Below the pieces are notes generated by a model, which was given only the letters and a program-made list of their open reading frames with translations, was not told where the DNA came from and did no database searches. A program made the translations under genes and the position numbers. Positions 24,585 through 33,147 of a stretch of 64,000 bases of DNA are shown here, piece by piece. Numbering within the stretch: position 1 is the stretch's first letter; every line of letters starts with the position of its first letter. The stretch spans positions 670,053 to 734,052 of the forward strand of contig NZ_JPUA01000034.1 in the NCBI RefSeq assembly GCF_002211105.1. The letters are read 5' to 3'. Source of the DNA: Halomonas campaniensis (GTDB lineage: Bacteria > Pseudomonadota > Gammaproteobacteria > Pseudomonadales > Halomonadaceae).

Positions 24585-25358
24585 ATGAGCGAAACAGTGA
24601 TCGAGAAGGTTGATAACGATGGGATGGTGCGCCTGACCATCAATCGTCCTAAAGCGCTGAATGCCCTGAACAGCGAAGTGCTCGCCGCGCTGGAAGCGCA
24701 GCTGGTAGAGCTTGAGTCCCACCCCACGCTACGTGGCGTAGTGATTACCGGCGCGGGCGAGAAATCCTTCGTGGCGGGTGCTGATATCACCGAAATGCGT
24801 GACAAAACACCTGAAGAGGCGCGAGCCTTCGCCAGCCAGGCGCTACGCACCATTAAACGCCTAGAGACACTGCCCGTGCCGGTGGTCGCGCTGGTGAACG
24901 GGTTTTGCCTTGGCGGCGGCTGCGAACTGGCGTTGGCCTGCGACTGGGCGGTAGCCAGTGACAACGCCGTATTTGGGCAACCGGAAGTCTTGCTGGGCGT
25001 CATTCCTGGCTTTGGGGGTACACAACGCCTGCCACGCCGCGTTGGCCCCGCGATGGCGATTGATCTGGTCACCACCGGGCGCAAAATCGACGCCCAAGAG
25101 GCGCTACGTATCGGCTTGGTGAACCGGGTGATGCCGCAAGCAGAGTTAGAAAACTACGTTGAAGAGTTAACCAAGCAGCTCAAAGGCAACGGCCCGCAGT
25201 CGGTGCGTGGCGCTAAGCAGGCGGTTCACGATGGTATGGATCAAGACCTGGACAGTGCACTGGCGCTGGAAACCAGCCTGTTCGCCTTCTGCTTCGCCGG
25301 TGACGAGCAGAAAGAGGGCATGGCGGCCTTTGTCGAGAAGCGTAAAGCCAACTTCTAA
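24585..25358 (+). CDS. Enoyl-CoA hydratase
   Basis: A 257-residue crotonase-fold enzyme that hydrates trans-2-enoyl-CoA. The oxyanion-hole regions KSFVAGADI (about 61-69) and GFCLGGGCELALACD (about 106-120) are present. Glu124-140 region residues in FGQPEVLLGVIPGFGG supply the catalytic acids. The ATG at 24585 follows AAGGAG. It completes the beta-oxidation set except for a thiolase, which is not in this window. Confidence 0.9.
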   Translation: MSETVIEKVDNDGMVRLTINRPKALNALNSEVLAALEAQLVELESHPTLRGVVITGAGEKSFVAGADITEMRDKTPEEARAFASQALRTIKRLETLPVPVVALVNGFCLGGGCELALACDWAVASDNAVFGQPEVLLGVIPGFGGTQRLPRRVGPAMAIDLVTTGRKIDAQEALRIGLVNRVMPQAELENYVEELTKQLKGNGPQSVRGAKQAVHDGMDQDLDSALALETSLFAFCFAGDEQKEGMAAFVEKRKANF

Positions 25359-25402
25359 AATCAGGCTTCTAAGCCTTCCTTCGTTCCGGTTTTACTTATT
25401 TA

Positions 25403-25431
25403 GGGGGTGGCGCTTGCGTCACCCCCGTTTT
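25403..25431 (+). terminator. Rho-independent terminator after enoyl-CoA hydratase
   Basis: An 11-bp stem (25403-25413 with 25416-25426, one G-T pair) followed by GTTTT. It ends the fatty-acid gene block. Confidence 0.75.
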
Positions 25432-25472
25432 ATGCTCAAAACCTAACCACCATCTTCAACAGAGTCGCCAAT

Positions 25473-26090
25473 ATGCAATGGGCCGCCTTTATCCTCGCCG
25501 CACTGGGTTTTGCCTATTTACCTGGGCCTGCGATGCTGTATACCGCAGCGCAAACCCTGGGCCGTGGCCGACGGGCAGGATGGTTAGCGGTGATGGGTGT
25601 ACATATGGGCTGCTATGTTCATGTGATAGCCGCCGCGCTGGGCTTGGCGCTACTGTTTGCAGCGATTCCGCCTGCCTATATCGCCATGAAAATCATCGGT
25701 GGGCTCTATCTGCTCTGGATGGGGCTGCGGCTATGGCAACAGGGCATCCGTGCCCATGGCGATGAGGTACCGCTGGCCACCACTAAACGCGTGTTGCGCG
25801 ACAGCTTTCTGGTGGAAGTGCTCAACCCAAAAACCGCGCTCTTCTTCGTCGCCTTTCTACCCCAATTTGTGCAGCCCGAGAGTGCGATGCCGGTAGCCTG
25901 GCAACTGCTTTGGCTGGGTATTGCCACCAATCTACTGTTCTCCTCTGCGGATGTCGTGGTGGTGCTACTGGCAAGCCCGCTGCGGGCGTGGCTACAAAAG
26001 TCCCAAGGCTCATCCCGCCTCATTCAGCGCATAGGCGGTAGTGTATTGATGGGATTAGGCGGTAACACGCTGGCTCAAGCGGCGCGTTAA
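25473..26090 (+). CDS. LysE-family amino-acid exporter
   Basis: A 205-residue inner-membrane protein with about six helices. The GFAYLPGPAMLYTAAQTLGRGRRAG start is the LysE/RhtB signature. Family members export amino acids such as homoserine, threonine or lysine. The specificity is unknown. The ATG at 25473 is picked because it begins the first helix; the ribosome site is poor. Confidence 0.85.
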   Translation: MQWAAFILAALGFAYLPGPAMLYTAAQTLGRGRRAGWLAVMGVHMGCYVHVIAAALGLALLFAAIPPAYIAMKIIGGLYLLWMGLRLWQQGIRAHGDEVPLATTKRVLRDSFLVEVLNPKTALFFVAFLPQFVQPESAMPVAWQLLWLGIATNLLFSSADVVVVLLASPLRAWLQKSQGSSRLIQRIGGSVLMGLGGNTLAQAAR

Positions 26091-26142
26091 AGATGCCTGC
26101 CCATATAGGCGAATTGTGTATCCTCACATTAAGGAGCGTTGC

Positions 26143-26832
26143 ATGTTTGAGTTGTATATTGCCAACAAGAATTACTCATCTTGGTCGCTGCGCCCTTGGG
26201 TGCTGATGAAAGCGCTGGAGATTCCGTTTAATGAGCATCTAATGCCCTTTGAAGGGGGCACCGGTGCAAGCCACGACACCTTTATTCGCTTTTCACCCTC
26301 TGGTTTAGTGCCGTGTTTAGTGGATGACGATCTGGCGGTATGGGACTCCCTGGCGATAGTGGAGTATCTGGCTGAACAGCACACTAACGTTTGGCCGGGT
26401 GATAAGAGCGCACGTGCCTGGGCACGCTCTGCAACCGCAGAGATGCATAGTGGCTTTGGTGCGCTGCGTGACGAGTGTCCAATGAATTGCGGTGTGCGGG
26501 TGGCATTGGATAGCGTATCGGCCAAACTCAAAGCGGATGTGGCGCGCTTGGATATACTTTGGCAGCAGGGTTTGGAGCGTTTTGGCGGGCCGTTTTTAGC
26601 GGGCAAGCGCTTTACTGCGGTCGATGCGTTTTATGCGCCCGTGGCGTTTCGCGTGCAGACATTCAACTTATCGCTCAGCGCCGCGTCCCAAGCGTATGTT
26701 GAACACCTATTAGCGCTGCCCGCTATGAAAGCGTGGTATCAAGCGGCGCTTGAAGAGCCATGGCGTGAGTCCATGCACGAAGCCGATACGCTGAAAAATG
26801 GTACCCTTACCGCCGATTGCCGTGCGTCTTAA
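26143..26832 (+). CDS. Glutathione S-transferase
   Basis: A 229-residue GST. The thioredoxin-like N-domain (YSSWSLRPWVLMK, residues 10-22) carries the glutathione-activating Ser region, and DSLAIVEYL near residue 73 contacts glutathione. The alpha-helical C-domain begins at about residue 90. It is likely cytosolic conjugation or detoxification; the electrophile is unknown. The ATG at 26143 follows AAGGAG. Confidence 0.87.
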   Translation: MFELYIANKNYSSWSLRPWVLMKALEIPFNEHLMPFEGGTGASHDTFIRFSPSGLVPCLVDDDLAVWDSLAIVEYLAEQHTNVWPGDKSARAWARSATAEMHSGFGALRDECPMNCGVRVALDSVSAKLKADVARLDILWQQGLERFGGPFLAGKRFTAVDAFYAPVAFRVQTFNLSLSAASQAYVEHLLALPAMKAWYQAALEEPWRESMHEADTLKNGTLTADCRAS

Positions 26833-26942
26833 CCTGGCTCTGATGCCAAGATATACCGATAGCCCGCTGTGGATGCTCTGGCAATTCACCAGGAGCATCC
26901 TGCATCGGGTACACTGACGAAAATTTTCGTTTGGAAATCTCC

Positions 26943-27482
26943 ATGGCTCTTAGTGCAACGCCCTATAAAGTTGATATTAATCTGACCGATCTGGATCGCG
27001 GGGTGTATGAAACGCTGCGCTTTACCGTGGCTCGCCACCCGTCAGAAACCGAAGAGCGCATGACCGCGCGCTTGCTCGCTTATGTGCTGTGGTATAGCGA
27101 GACCCTCGCCTTTGGGCGTGGGCTTTCTGATGTTGACGAACCGGCACTGTGGGAGAAAAGCCTGGACGGGCGTCTACTGCACTGGATTGAAGTCGGTCTG
27201 CCGGATGCTGAGCGCATTACCTGGTGCTCACGGCGGGCTGAGCGCGTTTCACTGCTCGCCTATGGCCGGGTAGACCTATGGGAGAGCAAAGTGCTGCCCA
27301 GCGTGGCATCGCTGAAGAATGTCCATGTGGCGGGACTGCCCCAAGAGGCTCTGGCGACCATCGCGAAAGATCTGCCCCGGGCGATTAACTGGGCGGTAAT
27401 GATTAGCGAAGGATCGCTGTTTATTACTGATGAAAACGGCCAGCACGAAATTACCCCGCAGTGGCTGCTGCGCGACAGGTAG
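26943..27482 (+). CDS. yaeQ: YaeQ family protein
   Basis: A 179-residue YaeQ-family protein (ATPYKVDINLTDLDRGVYETL at the start, PSETEERMTARLLAYVL next), close to the usual 181 residues. YaeQ has a nuclease-like (PD-(D/E)XK) fold and an unclear role. The ATG at 26943 matches the family start. A terminator follows. Confidence 0.87.
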   Translation: MALSATPYKVDINLTDLDRGVYETLRFTVARHPSETEERMTARLLAYVLWYSETLAFGRGLSDVDEPALWEKSLDGRLLHWIEVGLPDAERITWCSRRAERVSLLAYGRVDLWESKVLPSVASLKNVHVAGLPQEALATIAKDLPRAINWAVMISEGSLFITDENGQHEITPQWLLRDR

Positions 27483-27557
27483 TGATTCAACTAAGTCATT
27501 AGCCTACCCACCTCCGTCTAATCGACTACGCTATAAATCTAAGCAAATGACAGCAGA

Positions 27558-27587
27558 AGGGTGGCCTACGAGCTACCCTTTGTTTTT
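27558..27587 (+). terminator. Rho-independent terminator after yaeQ
   Basis: AGGGTGGC pairs with GCTACCCT (one G-T pair) around a 6-nt loop, followed by TTGTTTTT. Confidence 0.8.
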
Positions 27588-27744
27588 AGTGACTTAGCTC
27601 TTTTCTGCAGAAGACAGTAAAAGTATGCTTGCTATCTTTTTGCACAATTACATACAATCAACAATGTTTGTTGATGTCCTTCAAAAGCGGCCTCAAAAAA
27701 CAGTCTTAAAAAACGCTCCCTAGGAAAATCTCAAGGAACGAGTA

Positions 27745-28734
27745 ATGAAAGCAATTACCCCTCTACGATGGCAACTGCTCCCGCTAGTGGCTGTCATAAG
27801 CCTGATGTCAACGCTCGCGCAGGCCAGCGATAGCGTCCTCTCTGTTAAACACGAAAATGATGGTATGGCCAGCAGTGATGATGGCCACTTTACCAGCGGT
27901 TTTGAGCTCAATTGGGCGTTTGAACCAGAAGCGCAAAGTTGGACACAGCGTTTGGCCACTGCTTTGCCCGATAGCCTCATCGGCAACGCTGATATGGCAG
28001 CTTTCCGGCTTGTGCATCAAATCTACACACCCAACAATATTGAACAGCGTGGGTTGATTGAAAATGATCGCCCCTACGCAGGTCTCGTTTACGGCGGTAT
28101 CTCTCTCTATGAAGATGTGCCTAGGGGGAACTGGCGCCAGGCGACTGACCTTCACCTGGATATTGGTTTGGTAGGCCCCTCATCACTGGCCGATAGTATT
28201 CAGCGTGAAGTGCACCGTGTCACTGAAAGCGACCGACCCAATGGGTGGGATAACCAGCTTGGCGATGAAGCCATCGTCAACCTCGCCATGCGCCGCCAGT
28301 GGTGGAATAGCACCCCATTGATTGGCAAACAGTTTGCCCATGGCCCCAGTGTCGGTGCCGCGTTGGGTAACCTCTACACCTACGCAAGCGCTGGGTATAG
28401 CGTACGTTGGGGGGATGAGGCGGCTGGCATTCCGACGTTGACACCCAACCCGGGTAGCCGCCACTACATGGTCGGTAAAGAGGGGTGGCAGTGGTACCTG
28501 TTTGCTAGCGTAGACGGATATTATATGGCGCAAAACCTGACGCTGGATGGCAATACGTTCAGAAATAGCCATTCGGTTGATCGCAAAGAGTGGGTAGGCG
28601 ACGTATCAGCAGGGCTGGCGCTGGCCTGGGAAGATTGGCAAGTCACCTACGCGGCAGTACAGCGTTCACGGGAATTTGACGGCCAGGAAGAGCAGGATAA
28701 ATTCGGTTCTATCACGCTATCTAAGCGCTTCTAA
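27745..28734 (+). CDS. LpxR-family outer-membrane lipid A deacylase
   Basis: A 329-residue protein with a signal peptide cleaved near residue 27 (LAQA-S) and a beta-rich body ending in Phe, as in outer-membrane barrels. ENDGMASSDDGHFTSGFEL (about 38-56) and NDRPYAGLVYG are the DUF2219/LpxR signatures. LpxR removes the 3'-acyloxyacyl chain of lipid A in a calcium-dependent way. Activity here is inferred from family only. Confidence 0.83.
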   Translation: MKAITPLRWQLLPLVAVISLMSTLAQASDSVLSVKHENDGMASSDDGHFTSGFELNWAFEPEAQSWTQRLATALPDSLIGNADMAAFRLVHQIYTPNNIEQRGLIENDRPYAGLVYGGISLYEDVPRGNWRQATDLHLDIGLVGPSSLADSIQREVHRVTESDRPNGWDNQLGDEAIVNLAMRRQWWNSTPLIGKQFAHGPSVGAALGNLYTYASAGYSVRWGDEAAGIPTLTPNPGSRHYMVGKEGWQWYLFASVDGYYMAQNLTLDGNTFRNSHSVDRKEWVGDVSAGLALAWEDWQVTYAAVQRSREFDGQEEQDKFGSITLSKRF

Positions 28735-28799
28735 ACGGTTAGGTTAGGTGAAATTAGGTGAGGTGAGTAGACGCGCCCAACGGGAAAGGAGTATTGCTT

Positions 28800-29120
28800 A
28801 TGGCTGACAAGTATCCTCATACCCCGGATGGGCGCTATTTTGTCGCCAAAAATCGACTTTGGCGCTGCACTGACCCGCGCTTAGATGAAAACGAAAGACG
28901 AACCCATATCAAAGCATTGATGAAAGCCCGTCGGGCTGTTAGAACAGCCCAACAGCAAGAAGATGAAGACGCACTTCGCCAGGCCCGCAACGCGGTGCAA
29001 AGCGCTAAAGAAGCACTTGGTGAGCGTGGCCCCGTCTGGTGGGATGATAACGCCCCCGATGAAGGTGGCCTTGCGCCCCATAACAGTTCCTATGCCCAGT
29101 GGTGGGAGAGCCAGCACTAA
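28800..29120 (+). CDS. Conserved hypothetical protein
   Basis: A 106-residue soluble protein that I recognise only as a conserved hypothetical. It begins YPHTPDGRYFVAKNRLWRC, has a charged, Ala- and Arg-rich helical middle (about 30-75), and ends in a Trp-rich segment. AAAGGAG lies 9 nt before the ATG at 28800. No catalytic motif is visible. Confidence 0.7.
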   Translation: MADKYPHTPDGRYFVAKNRLWRCTDPRLDENERRTHIKALMKARRAVRTAQQQEDEDALRQARNAVQSAKEALGERGPVWWDDNAPDEGGLAPHNSSYAQWWESQH

Positions 29121-29217
29121 CTCCCCAATGACCTATACAACTGATCCAGTCCTGCTAGCCTAAATGTTGAAATATGTGATGTTTACATAACGTTGGCGTT
29201 TAAGGGAGTATGAGCAC

Positions 29218-29739
29218 ATGGAAATGTATTTTTTTAATGGTTGGGGAAATTTACTGCGCGTTATTATTGTTGGGGTACTGGCTTACGCTGCCCTCGTTTT
29301 TTTCTTGCGAATATCGGGTAATCGCACGCTTTCGAAGATGAACGCCTTCGATTTAATTGTCACGGTGGCGCTTGGTTCCACATTGGCCACGGTTCTCTTA
29401 TCTAAAGATGTGGCATTAGCTGAAGGCGCTGTGGCGATGGCACTACTGATTTCTCTTCAGTTCATCATTACTTGGTTCAGTGTACGAACTGCCTGGGTGC
29501 GTCGGTTAGTGACGGGCGAGCCACTGATGCTGCTTTATCGTGGGGAATTTATTACCACCTCCATGCAAAAAGCACGGGTTACTCAGGATGAAGTTCAGTC
29601 GGCTATTCGCGGCAGTGGTATTGCTGATGTGATGGCAGTGGAAGCCGTGGTGCTGGAAACGGATGGTTCCATGAGTGTCATTAAGCCGAATGCAGAGAGC
29701 AGCCATTCGAGTTTAGAGGGGGTTCGTGGATCCCGGTGA
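29218..29739 (+). CDS. DUF421 (YetF-like) membrane protein
   Basis: A 173-residue protein: three N-terminal helices (about 10-90) with the RISGNRTLSKMNAFDLIVTVALGS motif, then a soluble DUF421 domain ending with SVIKP. In Bacillus, YetF-type proteins occur in spores; in proteobacteria the role is unknown. Confidence 0.85.
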   Translation: MEMYFFNGWGNLLRVIIVGVLAYAALVFFLRISGNRTLSKMNAFDLIVTVALGSTLATVLLSKDVALAEGAVAMALLISLQFIITWFSVRTAWVRRLVTGEPLMLLYRGEFITTSMQKARVTQDEVQSAIRGSGIADVMAVEAVVLETDGSMSVIKPNAESSHSSLEGVRGSR

Positions 29740-29840
29740 AGCCAACACACAGTATATGTGTCTAAGTAATATTAGTTTTCCCGTTCACGTTTGCACCTGA
29801 CGGTGGTATTCTTCGCCACTGTTAATTTTAAGGACGCAAC

Positions 29841-30155
29841 GTGAATATCAAAGCTGATCTTTCCATTATCGATATCATCGGCCATCTGGTTGTTTGGGTG
29901 ATACTCAGTATCATTACCCTTGGGGTAGCGCTCTTTTTCTTCCCCTACTCGTTTTCGCGGTTTGTGATTAACCGTACCACGGTCGTGGATGAAGCTGGCG
30001 TTGAGCGAAAAATGGTCTGCGATATCAATATTTTTAGCAATATAGGCCATATAATTTTGTGGATGCTGATTTCGTTAGTGACCCTGGGACTGGGATATAT
30101 TTTCTACGTCTATCGGGTATGGAATTACGCGTTAAATAATTCGCGGGTTAAATAG
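29841..30155 (+). CDS. Small membrane protein, DUF6693-like
   Basis: A 104-residue protein made of two near-repeats: each has a hydrophobic helix introduced by D-I-x-GH-x-x-x-W and followed by a TLG motif and aromatic residues. It looks like an internal duplication of a single-helix unit. The DUF6693 assignment is from memory. A rho-independent terminator follows. Confidence 0.65.
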   Translation: MNIKADLSIIDIIGHLVVWVILSIITLGVALFFFPYSFSRFVINRTTVVDEAGVERKMVCDINIFSNIGHIILWMLISLVTLGLGYIFYVYRVWNYALNNSRVK

Positions 30156-30182
30156 TTTTATCCTGTCACCTGAGAGTGACCA

Positions 30183-30221
30183 AGAGCCTATGCTTAAACA
30201 GCCAGCATAGGCTCTTTTTTT
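30183..30221 (+). terminator. Rho-independent terminator
   Basis: A perfect 12-bp stem (30183-30194 with 30204-30215), 9-nt loop, and seven T residues counting the last base of the stem. It serves the + strand membrane-protein gene and lies just before the end of the convergent yghU-like gene. Confidence 0.9.
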
Positions 30222-30227
30222 GGCGGC

Positions 30228-31100
30228 TTAATCACCGTCAGTCAGTTTATCCTGCGTTTTGAGCTCGAAGTCGCTGGCATCATGACGTTCGTGCAACTGC
30301 TCATGGGGCTCGCCAAAGGTGCGGTTGACCATGCGGCCACGCTGAACGGCTGGGCGCTCATCGATCTCTTCCGTCCAGCGTAGAACATTCTTGTAAGTGT
30401 GGGCTTCCAAGAATTCAGCCGCTTCGTAGACACGGTTTTTCACCAGCGCGCCATACCAGGGGTGAATCGCCATATCCGCAATGGTGTACTCATGGCCCGC
30501 CATAAAACGGTTTTCCGCCAAGTGGCGGTCAAGCACATCGAGCTGGCGCTTGACTTCCATGGTGTAGCGGTCAATCGGATACTGGTATTTCTCCGGCGCG
30601 TAGGCATAAAAGTGACCAAAGCCACCGCCTAGCATCGGTGCGCTGCCCATTTGCCAGAACAGCCAGGAGAGGCACTCGGTGCGTTTTGCCGGGTCGCTGG
30701 GTAAGAAAGCGTCAAATTTTTCAGCCAAATAGAGCAGGATTGCGCCAGACTCAAACACCCGTTGTGGGGGATTGGTTGAGTGATCCATTAGGGCGGGAAT
30801 TTTGGAGTTGGGATTCACCTCGACGAAGCCACTGCTGAACTGATCGCCTTCGCCAATTTGGATCAGATAAGCGTCGTATTCGGCACCAGCTACGCCTTTC
30901 TCCAACAGCTCTTCAAGCATCACGGTGACTTTGACACCGTTAGGCGTGGCCAGGGAGTAGAGCTGAAGAGGGTGTTTGCCTACCGGCAGCGCTTTGTCAT
31001 GGGTAGGGCCTGCAATTGGGCGATTGATATTGGCAAATTTACCGCCGTTGCCAGGTTCCCACTTCCAAACACGCGGGGGTGTATAGGTATTGTCGCTCAT
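30228..31100 (-). CDS. yghU: Glutathione-dependent disulfide-bond oxidoreductase (YghU)
   Basis: A 290-residue GST-superfamily protein of the Nu class. The N-terminal region (YTPPRVWKWE, residues 5-14), ATPNGVKVTVMLEEL, and a C-terminal helical domain match E. coli YghU, a disulfide-bond reductase that binds two glutathiones. GAGGAAA precedes the ATG. Confidence 0.9.
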   Translation of the reverse strand: MSDNTYTPPRVWKWEPGNGGKFANINRPIAGPTHDKALPVGKHPLQLYSLATPNGVKVTVMLEELLEKGVAGAEYDAYLIQIGEGDQFSSGFVEVNPNSKIPALMDHSTNPPQRVFESGAILLYLAEKFDAFLPSDPAKRTECLSWLFWQMGSAPMLGGGFGHFYAYAPEKYQYPIDRYTMEVKRQLDVLDRHLAENRFMAGHEYTIADMAIHPWYGALVKNRVYEAAEFLEAHTYKNVLRWTEEIDERPAVQRGRMVNRTFGEPHEQLHERHDASDFELKTQDKLTDGD

Positions 31101-31206
31101 TCGTTTCCTCGCTATAAATGGTTTATCGATAATGCTGCGGCTATTATTCGTGGCAGGGGGTGATTAGCCTGATAATAAAGTAGCTCATTTTCTTCAGAGG
31201 TGACGG

Positions 31207-31902
31207 ATGCGTGTTATTGGTGTGTTGGGCGGTATGAGCTGGGAGTCGACCCAAGGCTATTACCGAGCCCTAAACGAGGGCGTAAAAGCAGCGCTGGGCG
31301 GATTTCATTCGGCTAAGATCGTGCTGGTTAGCGTCGACTTTGCCGACATTGAAGCGCTGCAACAGCAGGGCGATTGGCACGCCGCTGGTGAACAACTGGG
31401 CAACGCTGCCCAAAGTGTTGAGCGCGCGGGCGCCGACTGCCTGCTGATTGCCACCAATACCATGCATAAAGTGGCGCCCGCTATTGAGCAGGCGATTACG
31501 ATTCCGCTACTGCATATTGCTGATGCCACCGCTGAACAACTTACCGCTGACGGAATCACTCGTGTCGGCCTATTGGGAACGCGCTTTACCATGGAGCAGG
31601 ACTTTTATATCGGCCGCTTGGAAAAGCAGTTCGGTATTGAGGTCGTGGTGCCCGATCAGTCTGAGCGCGACACTATTCATCGGGTGATCTTTGATGAACT
31701 CTGCCAGGGTCGAGTAGAAGATGTATCGCGGCAGCGCTACCTGGCCATCATTGATTCCCTGCATGCCCAAGGAGCCCAGGCGGTGATTTTAGGCTGTACT
31801 GAAATCGCTATGCTGGTGAACCAGCGTGATACCACAGTACCTCTTTACGACACCACCGCTCTGCATGCCCAGAGAGCGGTGGCGTGGGCACTAAATGATT
31901 AA
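31207..31902 (+). CDS. Aspartate/glutamate racemase-family protein (YgeA-like)
   Basis: A 231-residue PLP-independent racemase. The two catalytic positions are Thr83 (ATNTMH) and Cys197 (GCTE), the Thr/Cys pair reported for E. coli YgeA (EcL-DER), not the Cys/Cys of canonical aspartate racemase. It probably acts on glutamate, aspartate or longer amino acids, in the L-to-D direction or broadly. Confidence 0.85.
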   Translation: MRVIGVLGGMSWESTQGYYRALNEGVKAALGGFHSAKIVLVSVDFADIEALQQQGDWHAAGEQLGNAAQSVERAGADCLLIATNTMHKVAPAIEQAITIPLLHIADATAEQLTADGITRVGLLGTRFTMEQDFYIGRLEKQFGIEVVVPDQSERDTIHRVIFDELCQGRVEDVSRQRYLAIIDSLHAQGAQAVILGCTEIAMLVNQRDTTVPLYDTTALHAQRAVAWALND

Positions 31903-31917
31903 TTTAGGTAACGACAC

Positions 31918-32349
31918 TTAGACCAGTGTCAGGGTGACATTAATATTGCCGCGGGTGGCGTTGGAGTAGGGGCAGACAACATGGGCTTTGTCGACCAACT
32001 GCTGGGCGACATCCTGCTCAAGCCCGGGCAGGCTGATTTTTAGTTCGACTTCGATACCAAAGCCGGTAGGAATGGCGCCGATACCTACGTGGCCATCAAT
32101 CTTCGTATCCTGCGGAAGCTTTACTTTCTCCTGGCCAGCAACATGCTTAAGCGCGCCTAAAAAGCAGGCTGAGTAGCCAGCAGCAAACAGCTGCTCTGGG
32201 TTGGTGCCATCACCGCCTGCGCCACCCAGCTCCTTTGGCGTGCTGAGTTTAACATCCAGCGCGCCATCGGACGATTTGGCTTGGCCTTCACGGCCCCCAG
32301 TGGCGGTGGCGTGGGCACGATAAACAACGTTTTCAATAGTGTTTGTCAT
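31918..32349 (-). CDS. ohr: Organic hydroperoxide resistance protein Ohr
   Basis: A 143-residue OsmC/Ohr-superfamily thiol peroxidase with the two redox cysteines Cys62 (SACFLGAL) and Cys126 ([10 protein letters not shown]). It reduces organic hydroperoxides using lipoylated partners. The ATG at 32349 follows AGGAGA. It lies 118 bp downstream of its usual regulator gene ohrR, on the same strand. Confidence 0.92.
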   Translation of the reverse strand: MTNTIENVVYRAHATATGGREGQAKSSDGALDVKLSTPKELGGAGGDGTNPEQLFAAGYSACFLGALKHVAGQEKVKLPQDTKIDGHVGIGAIPTGFGIEVELKISLPGLEQDVAQQLVDKAHVVCPYSNATRGNINVTLTLV

Positions 32350-32411
32350 TCTGTATCTCCTGTCAGTGTTTTCATTATGAAACTGCGTCACTAACTTAGC
32401 GCAGCTTTATT

Positions 32412-32421
32412 TTGCGCGCAA
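32412..32421. promoter_or_regulatory. TTGCGCGCAA palindrome, candidate OhrR operator
   Basis: A perfect 10-bp palindrome in the AT-rich ohrR-ohr gap, 63 bp before the ohr ATG. It is the only obvious dyad in the gap with an AT-rich surround; OhrR binding is inferred from position. Confidence 0.4.
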
Positions 32422-32467
32422 TATAAATGGCAAGTAAATCTCAATGCCCTGCGCCAGCAAGCTAATG

Positions 32468-32911
32468 CTATTGGTTCTTTTGCAGGCTATCGCGTAGCCG
32501 CACTAAGTCCTCTTTCAGCATGGTTAGTGCCTCAATCGACTGCTCGCTGGCATGCACCACACAGCTGGGAATATGGCACGCCTGTTCGCGCAGCGCTTTG
32601 CCTTTCTCAGTGAGGTACAGCTCTACCACCCGCTCATCTTCGTGGCTGCGCTTGCGATTCAACAGCTGATCGGCTTCAAGGCGCTTAAGCAGAGGCGTCA
32701 GTGAGCCAGGATCGGTTAGTAGGCGCTTACTCAGTGTGCCTACTGTGATGCCATCGTTTTGCCACAATACCAACATGGCAAGGTATTGCGGGTAAGTAAG
32801 CCCCAACTTTTTGAGCAGAGGTTTATACACTTTGGTCATCATCAACGAGGTTGAATAGAGCGCAAAGCAAAGCTGGTGATCGAGCTCTAATTCGCTACAA
32901 GATGGTTGCAC
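32468..32911 (-). CDS. ohrR: MarR-family peroxide sensor OhrR
   Basis: A 147-residue winged-helix repressor. Cys15 in HQLCFALYS is the conserved peroxide-sensing cysteine of OhrR, and LKRLEADQLLNRKRSHEDERVVELYLT is the wing. It starts with GTG at 32911, the only start that retains the Cys15 region. It is expected to repress ohr until oxidised. Confidence 0.88.
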   Translation of the reverse strand: MQPSCSELELDHQLCFALYSTSLMMTKVYKPLLKKLGLTYPQYLAMLVLWQNDGITVGTLSKRLLTDPGSLTPLLKRLEADQLLNRKRSHEDERVVELYLTEKGKALREQACHIPSCVVHASEQSIEALTMLKEDLVRLRDSLQKNQ

Positions 32912-33007
32912 AAGTATGGGTTCCGATCCGAAATACGTCGCCTAATGTAGCGCGGGAAGCAGTGAGTGGCTATCCCTAGACGTTGGTCGTAAGTTGGCAG
33001 TTTTGTT

Positions 33008-33036
33008 TTGACACGCACAGGGCAGGTAGCTAGCCT
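33008..33036 (+). promoter_or_regulatory. Sigma-70-like promoter of the TRAP operon
   Basis: TTGACA at 33008-33013, a 17-bp spacer and TAGCCT at 33031-33036. The predicted start, about 33043, lies just ahead of the GntR-type operator at 33049-33062. Confidence 0.5.
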
Positions 33037-33048
33037 TCGCATACTTAA

Positions 33049-33062
33049 TGTTACCGGTAACA
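33049..33062. promoter_or_regulatory. GntR-type operator
   Basis: TGTTACCGGTAACA, a perfect 14-bp palindrome, closely matches the ATGTTACC-type operators of E. coli GntR. It lies just downstream of the predicted promoter and 86 bp before the TRAP substrate-binding gene, as expected for repression relieved by gluconate. Confidence 0.75.
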
Positions 33063-33147
33063 AGTTGCCGTTCATTGAATCGGCCATTAACAAACTCGCT
33101 ATTAACAACTCAACCATTAACAACAATGAGTACTTGGAGATAACGCT

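Noticed and set aside
28735..28775. Short TTAGGT/AGGTGA reiterations before the conserved hypothetical gene.
   Set aside because: Low-complexity sequence with irregular spacing; no regulatory reading could be justified.
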